Shown: piece by piece, positions 36,740 through 45,362 of the stretch
How the letters are laid out: each line of letters begins with the position of its first letter
Position numbering within the stretch: position 1 is the stretch's first letter
Origin: Ignavibacteriota bacterium
Lineage (GTDB): Bacteria > Bacteroidota > Ignavibacteria > Kapaibacteriales > UBA2268
DNA: 64,000 bases
Direction of reading: 5' to 3'
NCBI GenBank assembly: GCA_019637995.1
Contig: JAHBUQ010000001.1
Span: 1-64,000, forward strand
Program-made: the position numbers and the translations under genes
The notes under the pieces: generated by a model
Told to the model about the DNA's origin: nothing
Database searches by the model: none
What the model saw: the letters and a program-made list of their open reading frames with translations, nothing else

Positions 36740-37822
36740 ATGCAAATCAAACTCAAAGAAATTACAGTCCGTGAATTAGCTGAAGGATTTAAAGATAATG
36801 CCGAAAGCGGTGTCGTCGGTTTTGGTGGACTTCTTGATATTCGCCCTCCTTATCAGAGAGAATTTATTTATAAGGATAAGCAGCGTGATGCTGTAATTAA
36901 TACAGTACGCAGAAATTTTCCGCTGAATGTGATGTATTGGGCTGTTCGGGAAGACGGGAATTATGAGGTTATTGACGGTCAGCAAAGAACGATTTCACTT
37001 TGTCAGTATGTAACCGGTGATTTCTCTTTTGAAGGCAGATATTTTCATAATTTACAGGATGACGAGCAGAATCAATTGCTTGATTATAAGCTGATGGTTT
37101 ATCTCTGCAGTGGTACAGACAGCGAAAAGCTTGAGTGGTTCAGGACTATCAATATTGCCGGCGAAAAACTCACTGAGCAGGAACTTCGTAATGCAGTTTA
37201 TGCCGGCTCGTGGGTAACTGATGCAAAAAGATATTTCAGCAAGAACGGCTGTCCGGCTTATCAAATTGGGAGTGATTATCTTAATGGCTCTGCGATTCGT
37301 CAGGAATATTTTGAAACTGCTATTGACTGGATTTCATCGGGTAAAATTGAAGATTATATGGCAATTCACCAGCACGACCCAAATGCAAGCAGTCTGTGGA
37401 TATATTTTCAATCTGTAATAACTTGGGTAGGGGCGACATTTACAAAGAAAAGAAAATTTATGAAAGGTGTGGACTGGGGAACGCTTTACAATAAGTATAA
37501 GGACAATATTTACGACCCGAAAGCTATTGAAGAAGAATCAGCAAAACTCATTGCAGATGATGATGTTACGAAGAAAAGCGGAATATATGCCTACATACTG
37601 ACAAGAGATGAAAAATATCTTTCGATTCGGGCATTTTCTGATTCGATGAAACAGAAAGTATATGAGCGTCAAAGTGGCATTTGCATAAAATGCAACAAAT
37701 ATTTTGACATTTCCGATATGGAAGCAGACCACATAACACCTTGGCACGAAGGTGGCAAAACAAATGAAGAAAATTGCCAACTATTGTGCAAACTTGACAA
37801 TAGAATAAAATCAAATAGATAG
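36740..37822 (+). CDS. DUF262-HNH nuclease (GmrSD-like restriction protein)
   Basis: The 360-residue protein has an N-terminal DUF262 (ParB/sulfiredoxin-like) domain with the hallmark IDGQQRT at 78-84 and PPYQREFIY near 36. A helical middle is followed by a C-terminal HNH nuclease (CIKCNKYF, MEADHITPWHEGGKTNEENCQLLC). DUF262-HNH proteins include type IV restriction enzymes such as GmrSD and several anti-phage nucleases that use NTP binding to control cleavage. The last zinc position, normally the second Cys of CxxC, is Asp here (LCKLDN). With a methyltransferase in the same unit it could act as the restriction half of a modified system. A terminator follows at 37878. Confidence 0.85.
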   Translation: MQIKLKEITVRELAEGFKDNAESGVVGFGGLLDIRPPYQREFIYKDKQRDAVINTVRRNFPLNVMYWAVREDGNYEVIDGQQRTISLCQYVTGDFSFEGRYFHNLQDDEQNQLLDYKLMVYLCSGTDSEKLEWFRTINIAGEKLTEQELRNAVYAGSWVTDAKRYFSKNGCPAYQIGSDYLNGSAIRQEYFETAIDWISSGKIEDYMAIHQHDPNASSLWIYFQSVITWVGATFTKKRKFMKGVDWGTLYNKYKDNIYDPKAIEEESAKLIADDDVTKKSGIYAYILTRDEKYLSIRAFSDSMKQKVYERQSGICIKCNKYFDISDMEADHITPWHEGGKTNEENCQLLCKLDNRIKSNR

Positions 37823-37877
37823 TGAAAATTGTAATCCCAATCCTCTAAAAATCATTTGAAAATAATAAATTTTTCCT

Positions 37878-37924
37878 ACCCTCCCTAAGGTTTATATACT
37901 TTCGGGAGGGTTTACTTAAAAAAT
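37878..37924 (+). terminator. Terminator hairpin after the DUF262-HNH gene
   Basis: ACCCTCCC (37878-37885) pairs with GGGAGGGT (37914-37921) around a 28-base loop, followed by a short T-stretch. Confidence 0.7.
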
Positions 37925-37980
37925 ATTTTATCATTTTATTACTTAGATGTAAATTTTTCTTATATTTATCATAATTTATT

Positions 37981-37988
37981 TATATTTG
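37981..37988 (+). promoter_or_regulatory. Bacteroidota -7 box (TATATTTG) of the FN3 protein gene
   Basis: It matches TAnnTTTG and gives a leader of about 50 bases. No -33 TTTG is found at standard distance. Confidence 0.5.
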
Positions 37989-38047
37989 TAACGTATTAAA
38001 TTATGTTATTAAGCAAAACAATTTTTTATTATTTATTTGGAGTTTAA

Positions 38048-41000
38048 ATGAAAAGATTAAATTACTTACTTGTGTTGCTCACTGCAATAATAATTGCAGT
38101 TTCGACATCTACCAATTTATTGGCGCAGCCTGTGCATTTTACATTCACAACCACTGATGCAATCCAAGCAATGACTATTTTGGTCCCTACAGCTGCAAAT
38201 CCAAAAATTGGAGATACACCCCTTGCGAATGGTGACGAAATAGGTGTATTTGTAAGAGGATTTTGTGTTGGTGCTTCAGTATGGAATGGAACTTCCAATA
38301 TTACAATTACTGTATGGCCTGAATCACAGGGAGTTCCCGGAGCAAAGCCCGGTGACTTGCTTTCATTTAGAGTTTGGGACCATGTAGAAGATATTGAGTA
38401 TTCAAGCGTAACAGTTCAATATACTGAAGGTGCTCCATTTTTTAGCTGGGATGGAAACTTCGCAATTTCCGGTTTTTCAGGATTGTCTTCACTTGTAGGA
38501 GCAAAGAAACCCGGTAAGCCAACATTTACAAATCCAACAAACAATCAGGAAGGCGTTGCTTTAAATGGTAGTCTTACCTGGAATGCGGCTCAGGGAGCGA
38601 ACACTCATACAGTTCAGCTTTCCACTGTAAATACTTTTGCTTCTACTATTCTAAATACTAGCGGCAATTTTACAAGTATTCCTTACTCCGCATTATCACA
38701 CAATACTACTTATTTTGCACGTGCTCTTGGCACAAATGATGAAGGTGATGGCGACTGGGAGACTATTAGTTTCAAAACTCTTCTTGCTACTCCAACTCTC
38801 ATAAGCCCTGCAGATGCAGTAAAAGGCTTAAATGAAGGTAGCGTAACCCTTAGCTGGAATGGTGTTGCCGGAGCTACATCCTATGATGTAGAAATATCAA
38901 CAAGCCCGGATTTTACTGCCAATTTAGCAACAGCAGTGACAAGCAACACTTCAATCAATTTACCGACTTTAAATAACTTTACTCAATATTATTGGCGAGT
39001 TAAGGCTAAGGACGGCGGAAATACAAGTGCGTTTTCAACTTCAAGAAACTTTACAACACGTGTCGGTACTACTACTATTACTAATCCTGCCAATAATGCA
39101 ACGGGTGTTGCGGTTAGTGGAAATTTAGAATGGACAGCAGTTTCGGGTGCTACTTCTTATGATGTTCAGCTTGTTAAATCACCATCTACTGTAATATTCT
39201 CTGTAAATGTCGCCGCAACTCAGACCGGTTACAGCAATCTTGTTAATTTTAGCGACTATATTGTAAGAGTAACTGCAAGGAATGCAGATGGCATAGGTGA
39301 TATGGTAACCGGAAATTTCAGAACTATTTTGGGAGTTCCGACTTTGAATGCACCTGCTAATAATTCATTTAATGCTCCTCTTAGCGGGAACATTTCATGG
39401 AATGCCGTAAGTGGTGCAACTGATTATGACTATCAAATTGCAACAGATGCCGGATTTAATACTATTGTTGCTTCCAATAATGGTGTTGCAGGATTGACAG
39501 CTGCTTATGCAGGTTTTGTCAATAATACTAAATATTACTGGAGAGCAAGAGCAAACAATGCTGAAGGCACAAGCGCATATTCATCGGCTTTTGCATTTAC
39601 AACATTGCTTGGTAATGTTACTCTTGCAACGCCTGCAAATAATGCAACTCAGGTCTCACTTAATCCAACTTTGACTTGGAATGCTCTTGAAGGAGCAACT
39701 AATTATCATCTGCAGGTATCTACAAACTCAGGATTTACTGCTATTGTATATGAAAATACTGCTGTTGGTGGTACAAGCCAGGCTCTTACAAATCTAAACG
39801 GCAAGACAAATTATTTCTGGAGAGTAAAAGGTTACAATGCCAATAATGAGGGTGGATTCTCATCTACATTTCTGTTTACAACTGAGCTGTCAAAAGTTAA
39901 TCTGACTTCACCTGCAAACGGTGCTCAGGGTATTATCGCAGCAAGTGGAACTCTCAACTGGCAGGCTCAAGGCGGTGCAACAGGCTATGATTTATTAGTT
40001 TCAAAAAATTCTAATTTATCAAGCCCTGTAATTAATACTTCTACCGTCTCAGCAAGTTATAATTATGCAGGACTTGACAATGATGCTACTTACTACTGGG
40101 CTGTACGCTCAAAAGACAGTGAAGGAGTAGGTCCTTACTCGGATACATGGTCATTTGGAACTCAAATACCTGCACCAACATTACTGACTCCTGCAAACGG
40201 AGCTGTTAATGTTGTTCTTCAGGGTAATGCAACATGGAATGCAGTTGCAGGAGCAACAAGCTATGAAATTCAAATTGCTACGGATGCTGCTTTCACTAAT
40301 ATTCTTTTCCAGCAGTCCGGCATCAATGGCACGACAGTAGCTTATACAGGATTGGATAATGCTAAGTTGCATTACTGGAGAGTTCGTGGGTATAAAAACG
40401 CAGGTGCAGGTTTCTGGTCTGGTACATTTACATTTACTACAATGTCACTTGCAGCTCCAAACTTAGTATTCCCTTCAAATAATTCAATTGACTTATATTC
40501 AAATGTTACATTGGTTTGGGGTTCAGTTAATGATGCTACCGGCTATAACGTTAGAATCGCTACTGATCCAAACTTTATAAATGTTGTAGCTCAAGGAAAT
40601 AATTTAGGTACAACTTCATTCGATGTTACAAGCCTCTTCACAAACCGCGATTTCTATTGGCAGGCACAGACAATTGGTCTTCAGGGAACAAGTAATTGGT
40701 CTGATGCATTTACTTTCAGAACATTACATGTGCCTGTAATTAATGGTGAGGAAACAGTTTGTGAAACCAGAACATATACTTATTCAACAAATGTTTCACC
40801 ACTTGTTGATTATCAATGGTCTGTTACAGGCGGAACAATTGTCGGTAGCTCAACAGGAACAAGTGTAACAGTAGCTTGGGGAGCAGCAGGTGCCGGTACA
40901 GTTAAACTTACACGCTCATCAGCAGTTTGGGGTAGCTATACTGACAGCAAAACTCTTAATGTTACCAAAGAAGCGATTGATGATGTAGTTATTACTATTA

Positions 41001-42043
41001 CTGCCCATACACATTTCGAAAATAAAGCTTGTCCTAATGAAGTTGTTTCTTTCACATCAAGTCTTGGCAGTGCAGGTACATTTTCTTATGTTTGGACACT
41101 TAATGGTAATATTGTATCTACTACAGATGGTTTTGATTATCGTTTTACAACAACCGGTAATCAGACAATTGTATTAACGGTTGAAGGTGATGGTTGTGAA
41201 GGCGGCTCAAAAACTTTGGTCTTAAATGTTGATGAGAACTGTCCTGTAACAATTCTTAATGATGATAATGTTTATGCTTGTAAGGGGGATTCACCTCAGT
41301 TAATGACAAATGTATTCGGTGGTAGCGGGCAATTCACTTATGCTTGGTCACCCGCTGCAGACTTTGTTAATGCAACTGTTGAAAGTCCGATTGTTATATC
41401 ATCAAATTTTGCTAAGAGTTTTACACTTACAGTTAAAGATGTTGTAACAAACTTGCAATATACAGACATCCTATATTTGTTACTTAAGCCAACTCCTAAT
41501 GTTACATTTACACCTACAAGAGTTAATGTTTACAATGCTAATCCAGTTGATTTGACAGACCCTGGTTTTGTTACAGTAAATATTACAAATGGCACTGCTC
41601 CTTTTGATTATTTCTGGAGATATAACAATGGAACTCCAATTTCAGATCCTACAGAAGTTTATCCGGTTTTAGGTACAAACAATTACTTCTTATATGTAGC
41701 AGATGCAAATGGATGTAAATCAGAAGAAAAACGTTTCAGAGTAGTTAGATACCCAAGCAAACTTATTGGAGAAATCTTAACAGGCTTAAACGGTGATGGT
41801 ATTGTAATCAGCTATCCTAACCCTGTTGTTGATGAGTTAAATATATTTGCTGAATTTGAAACCGAATCAAATGCAAGACTTCGTATTGTAAATCTGCTTG
41901 GTCAGGAAGTATTCAGTCAACCACTTGGTTCAATAAGTATTTATGATGGTTCATTCAACTTGTCACATCTGTCATCAGGTGCTTATACCTTGATAGTTGA
42001 AACCGATACAGATATGTTTGTGAAAACATTCATTAAATACTAA
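38048..42043 (+). CDS. T9SS-exported protein with eight FN3-like repeats
   Basis: The 1331-residue protein has a signal peptide (1-27, ending LLAQ), an N-terminal domain (about 28-155) with GDEIGVFVRGFCVGASVWNG, and eight FN3-like repeats of about 90 residues (about 155-890). Each repeat has the form PANNATxVxxxxxLxWxAVxGATxYxxQIAT and ends FxFTT. PKD/Ig-like domains follow (about 900-1240, several Cys). The T9SS type A sorting domain runs from about 1255 to the end (YPNPVVDELNIF to GAYTLIVET). It is likely an outer-surface or released adhesin or binding protein; the ligand is unknown. The start is preceded by TTTGGAG. A strong terminator lies 30 bases after the stop. Confidence 0.92.
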   Translation: MKRLNYLLVLLTAIIIAVSTSTNLLAQPVHFTFTTTDAIQAMTILVPTAANPKIGDTPLANGDEIGVFVRGFCVGASVWNGTSNITITVWPESQGVPGAKPGDLLSFRVWDHVEDIEYSSVTVQYTEGAPFFSWDGNFAISGFSGLSSLVGAKKPGKPTFTNPTNNQEGVALNGSLTWNAAQGANTHTVQLSTVNTFASTILNTSGNFTSIPYSALSHNTTYFARALGTNDEGDGDWETISFKTLLATPTLISPADAVKGLNEGSVTLSWNGVAGATSYDVEISTSPDFTANLATAVTSNTSINLPTLNNFTQYYWRVKAKDGGNTSAFSTSRNFTTRVGTTTITNPANNATGVAVSGNLEWTAVSGATSYDVQLVKSPSTVIFSVNVAATQTGYSNLVNFSDYIVRVTARNADGIGDMVTGNFRTILGVPTLNAPANNSFNAPLSGNISWNAVSGATDYDYQIATDAGFNTIVASNNGVAGLTAAYAGFVNNTKYYWRARANNAEGTSAYSSAFAFTTLLGNVTLATPANNATQVSLNPTLTWNALEGATNYHLQVSTNSGFTAIVYENTAVGGTSQALTNLNGKTNYFWRVKGYNANNEGGFSSTFLFTTELSKVNLTSPANGAQGIIAASGTLNWQAQGGATGYDLLVSKNSNLSSPVINTSTVSASYNYAGLDNDATYYWAVRSKDSEGVGPYSDTWSFGTQIPAPTLLTPANGAVNVVLQGNATWNAVAGATSYEIQIATDAAFTNILFQQSGINGTTVAYTGLDNAKLHYWRVRGYKNAGAGFWSGTFTFTTMSLAAPNLVFPSNNSIDLYSNVTLVWGSVNDATGYNVRIATDPNFINVVAQGNNLGTTSFDVTSLFTNRDFYWQAQTIGLQGTSNWSDAFTFRTLHVPVINGEETVCETRTYTYSTNVSPLVDYQWSVTGGTIVGSSTGTSVTVAWGAAGAGTVKLTRSSAVWGSYTDSKTLNVTKEAIDDVVITITAHTHFENKACPNEVVSFTSSLGSAGTFSYVWTLNGNIVSTTDGFDYRFTTTGNQTIVLTVEGDGCEGGSKTLVLNVDENCPVTILNDDNVYACKGDSPQLMTNVFGGSGQFTYAWSPAADFVNATVESPIVISSNFAKSFTLTVKDVVTNLQYTDILYLLLKPTPNVTFTPTRVNVYNANPVDLTDPGFVTVNITNGTAPFDYFWRYNNGTPISDPTEVYPVLGTNNYFLYVADANGCKSEEKRFRVVRYPSKLIGEILTGLNGDGIVISYPNPVVDELNIFAEFETESNARLRIVNLLGQEVFSQPLGSISIYDGSFNLSHLSSGAYTLIVETDTDMFVKTFIKY

Positions 42044-42073
42044 TCTAAACTGTAAAAGTTTAAGTAATTTGTT

Positions 42074-42110
42074 AAGTACGGCAACCGAAATGGTTGCCGT
42101 GCTTTTTTTT
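42074..42110 (+). terminator. Rho-independent terminator after the FN3 protein gene
   Basis: A 13-bp stem (42074-42086 with 42092-42104, one G-T pair) and a 5-base loop GAAAT are followed by eight T. Confidence 0.93.
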
Positions 42111-42390
42111 GATAGTGGTCAAAATAGATATGTCTGTTATCAGTAGATTAATAATTTTATATAAAAATTCGAAGATAAAAAATTCTTAAATAGCATTTTT
42201 TTGCAATAAGTATCTTTGGCTGTATAAAAGTTTACAAATATAATTTGTTTGAAATTCATTTTAAAATTACAAATTCAATTTCATAATTCAATGATGCTCA
42301 ATCTTGCAAACGACTTTGTAATATTTCATTTTAAAAAGCAAAGTGCTCAAAATATTGACCGGAAATTGTAAATATAACTTAAATTGGTGC
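42111..42390. other. AT-rich intergenic region
   Basis: It lies between a terminator and the stop of a minus-strand gene. I see no gene or structured element in it. Confidence 0.55.
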
Positions 42391-43515
42391 TTAAATAGCC
42401 GGAAAACACAATCTTACTGAAGTACCTTGTTCAACTGCACTCCTGATATTTATAACACCACCAATTTCTTCTATCAATTTTTTTACTGTGTACATACCAA
42501 GCCCGACAGAAAGCTCTCCGTGTGCAGTTTTTGGACTAAGTTGACTATATTTTTCGAATACATTATTTAAATCTTCAGAACTCATACCAACTCCCTGATC
42601 AATTATATCAACAAGAATTAATTTTCGTTTGTCAGTAATTACCTTTGCATTTACCTGTATCAGCTTAAAGAAATGAGAGTATTTAATTGCATTTGATAAA
42701 ATATGCTTAAGCACAACTTCGACTTTATCTTTGTCGGCGACAGCATAAGTCAGCATATCTACTTCGGTATCAAATACAATTTTCAAGCGGTTTACTTTAA
42801 CTTCAGGTTCAAATTCTTCGATAATTTTTTTTATCATTAAATTTATATTAAACGAATCTACTACTGAGGGCAGATTACCTTCTTCCAAATTATATAAATA
42901 CAACAAATCATTAACAGTAGAGGATGCAGACCTGGCATTGATTTCAATCTGTTGAGTCAAATTTTGAAGCTCTGCAGAATTATCATTTTTGAGATTATAA
43001 ACTTTTATCTGGTCATTATAACCTCTTATGCTGTTAATTGGACTCATTAACTGGCTTGAACTTACTTCGAAGAATGCTCTTTTTTCTTCAAAAAGGTCTT
43101 TAAGTTTCTTGTTTTGTTCAATCATAGTTTCCCTTGCTTGTTTGAGCTCTAAATGAGTTCTAATTCTTGCCAGTGCTTCATATTTGTTAGCAGGCTTGAT
43201 GATATAATCAACTGCTCCTGCATCAAATCCTTCTACAATTTGCTCTTTCTCTTTCATTGAAGTAAGAAAAATTATAGGAATTTCTTTTGTTAACTCTTCG
43301 TTTTTTAAGAGTTTGCAAACTTCGATACCATTAACTCCCGGCATTACAATATCGAGTAATATCAAATCGGGAATAGCACGCTTTGCGACTTCGATTCCCT
43401 TTTTCCCGTCATTTATTAATGATACTTCAAAACCTGCTTCAAGAAGGAAATGTCCCGCTGTTTGCAAATTGCTTTCTAAATCATCAATCACCAAAATTAG
43501 TTTTTTTTCTCTCAT
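42391..43515 (-). CDS. Response regulator fused to a histidine-kinase-like module lacking the phosphoacceptor His
   Basis: The N-terminal receiver domain (1-125) has Asp11 and Asp12, the phosphorylation site Asp55 (LILLDIVMPG), Thr85 and Lys107. After a short coiled coil there is a HisKA-like helix pair where SHELRTPLN of normal kinases is replaced by SSSQLMSPIN, so Ser154 stands where the His should be. A HATPase domain follows (about 250-374) with SNAIKYS (N-box), IDQGVGMS (G1) and GLGMYTVKKL (G2). The ATPase motifs look intact, so the protein may bind ATP but cannot autophosphorylate in the usual way. The start overlaps the stop of the sensor kinase gene by one base (TAATG), so the two are coupled. 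Confidence 0.88.
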   Translation of the reverse strand: MREKKLILVIDDLESNLQTAGHFLLEAGFEVSLINDGKKGIEVAKRAIPDLILLDIVMPGVNGIEVCKLLKNEELTKEIPIIFLTSMKEKEQIVEGFDAGAVDYIIKPANKYEALARIRTHLELKQARETMIEQNKKLKDLFEEKRAFFEVSSSQLMSPINSIRGYNDQIKVYNLKNDNSAELQNLTQQIEINARSASSTVNDLLYLYNLEEGNLPSVVDSFNINLMIKKIIEEFEPEVKVNRLKIVFDTEVDMLTYAVADKDKVEVVLKHILSNAIKYSHFFKLIQVNAKVITDKRKLILVDIIDQGVGMSSEDLNNVFEKYSQLSPKTAHGELSVGLGMYTVKKLIEEIGGVINIRSAVEQGTSVRLCFPAI

Positions 43516-45272
43516 TATTCTTCTGCCTTTTTATTTGATATGATTGTTTCCATTTTTTTTACTAAAACAGGGAAGTAATCCAAATACTTGTTCATATTGA
43601 CAACATCCATCATTTTTATACTTCCTTTCAGTAATTCAGTGTATTTTATAATTGTTGAAGACTTATGATTTTTTGATATTTCATGTAAATTATTAGCAAA
43701 TTTAGATATTTCTCCAAGAATTTGCATATCTGTTAATAATTGAATTTCAGAAACAAACTCCTGATTTATAATATTTATCAATTTACTGCTTGAATCAAAA
43801 TTCTCACTTGAAAAATCACTCTCTTCAATTCTAATTAAATCTTCAGAATTATCAACAAAATTTATGCCTGAATTCTCTTCAGTTTCAAATTCTTCCAATT
43901 CCTCATACTCGCCTTTTATAAGACAGACAAGCTCGATTTTGAAACATGTCCCTTCATTGGGCTTACTTTCAACCCAAATTGTTCCATTAATTTTATTGAC
44001 CATTTCTTTACAAATAAATAGACCGAGCCCGGTACCTTTTTCATTATTTGTACCCGGCGAACTGTACTGCCTGTTCAGATGAAATATTGTATCCACAACT
44101 TCCTTGGTCATCCCGATGCCATTATCTTTAACCCATAATTCTACTTTATCATCTTCAAGAGAAGTGCTCGAAGAAATAATAATTTCACCACCTTCTTGAG
44201 TGAATTTAATTGAATTTGAGATAAGGTTTCTGCATATAGTATTCAGCATATTCTCATCAGCTACGACGTAAATATTTTTACTAACATGATTTAAAATTGC
44301 TATATTCTTTTGCTGTGCATTTTGGGAAAGTAAATCAATATTAGCTTTGACAATCGTGAATAGTGGAATTTGTTCAAGATTTACTTCTATTTTACCTCTA
44401 TTTACTCTTGCCCATGTCAGTAGATTTTCCATCAGATTAAATAAATCATAACTATTTTTTCGCAATAATTCCAAACCTGTTTTTATCTCGCTTTTAGTAT
44501 AAATGTCAAAATAGGATACCAAGCCGTCCATAACTCCCAGAATTCCTGTAAAAGGACTACGTAAGTCATGAGAAATTATAGAAATAAATTTATCTTTCTC
44601 GTCATTCATTCTCTGTAATCTCTGCTCAGAGTCAATCAGGTTATCATTAAGCTTCATAAGTCTGCCCGCATCTTTCATAATTTGATTACTTGACAAGCTT
44701 AAGTGCTCAATCAATTCTTCGCGCTCTCTTTCGAGCTTGATTCTATCAGTAACATTGACTGCGATTGCTACAACACCTGCTATAGTGCCATCAATACTGT
44801 TATATGGCGAGAATACAGATTCGAATATTAACTCCTGTATTTCCAGAATTGTAGTTATGGTTTCACCATCCAACGATTTCTTAATAGATTCAATTACATC
44901 CGGATTATTCTCATATACCTCAAAAATTGATATACCGGATAATTGATTAGGCAAAAATTTGAACTTACTTAACGCTTTACCATCCGAAAAAATTATTACG
45001 CCTTCAGAATCAATAATAAATATAAGGGCATCAGCATTTCTAACTATAATCCTTAGCATTTCCTCATTTTCGAGAATATATTTTTTGTCATTAACTTTTA
45101 CTGAGCTATCGTATGGGATTGAAACTTTGGAGGATAAAAGAAATGCTTCTTCTTCAAAAATATCAATAAGATTATTAATTCGCATAAAATTTGATTTGTG
45201 CTCAATACCTGAAATTTTCTCTAATTTGAGAATCTCATTTCTAAGCTCATAAATTTTATCATTTATTTCCAT
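43515..45272 (-). CDS. Soluble PAS-domain sensor histidine kinase
   Basis: The 585-residue protein has no membrane segment, so it should sense a cytoplasmic signal or partner. A PAS domain (about 70-175) is followed by a coiled coil and a HisKA domain with His235 in ISHDLRSP. The HATPase domain runs to about 455 with NLISNSIKFT, VKDNGIGM and GTGLGLFICK. The C-terminal 120 residues are an acidic linker and a helical bundle (TDMQILGEISKFANNLHEIS to LDYFPVLVKKM) that resembles the helical tail of BvgS-like hybrid kinases but lacks an HPt histidine. The response regulator partner follows directly. The start is ATG 45272. Confidence 0.92.
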   Translation of the reverse strand: MEINDKIYELRNEILKLEKISGIEHKSNFMRINNLIDIFEEEAFLLSSKVSIPYDSSVKVNDKKYILENEEMLRIIVRNADALIFIIDSEGVIIFSDGKALSKFKFLPNQLSGISIFEVYENNPDVIESIKKSLDGETITTILEIQELIFESVFSPYNSIDGTIAGVVAIAVNVTDRIKLEREREELIEHLSLSSNQIMKDAGRLMKLNDNLIDSEQRLQRMNDEKDKFISIISHDLRSPFTGILGVMDGLVSYFDIYTKSEIKTGLELLRKNSYDLFNLMENLLTWARVNRGKIEVNLEQIPLFTIVKANIDLLSQNAQQKNIAILNHVSKNIYVVADENMLNTICRNLISNSIKFTQEGGEIIISSSTSLEDDKVELWVKDNGIGMTKEVVDTIFHLNRQYSSPGTNNEKGTGLGLFICKEMVNKINGTIWVESKPNEGTCFKIELVCLIKGEYEELEEFETEENSGINFVDNSEDLIRIEESDFSSENFDSSSKLINIINQEFVSEIQLLTDMQILGEISKFANNLHEISKNHKSSTIIKYTELLKGSIKMMDVVNMNKYLDYFPVLVKKMETIISNKKAEE

Positions 45273-45362
45273 TTAATTCATTTTTTTAATATTTAAAGTA
45301 AATAAATTATCTATTAAATTCGTTGAAAAATATAATAGCAAATGTCATTAGAAATCGAATTG

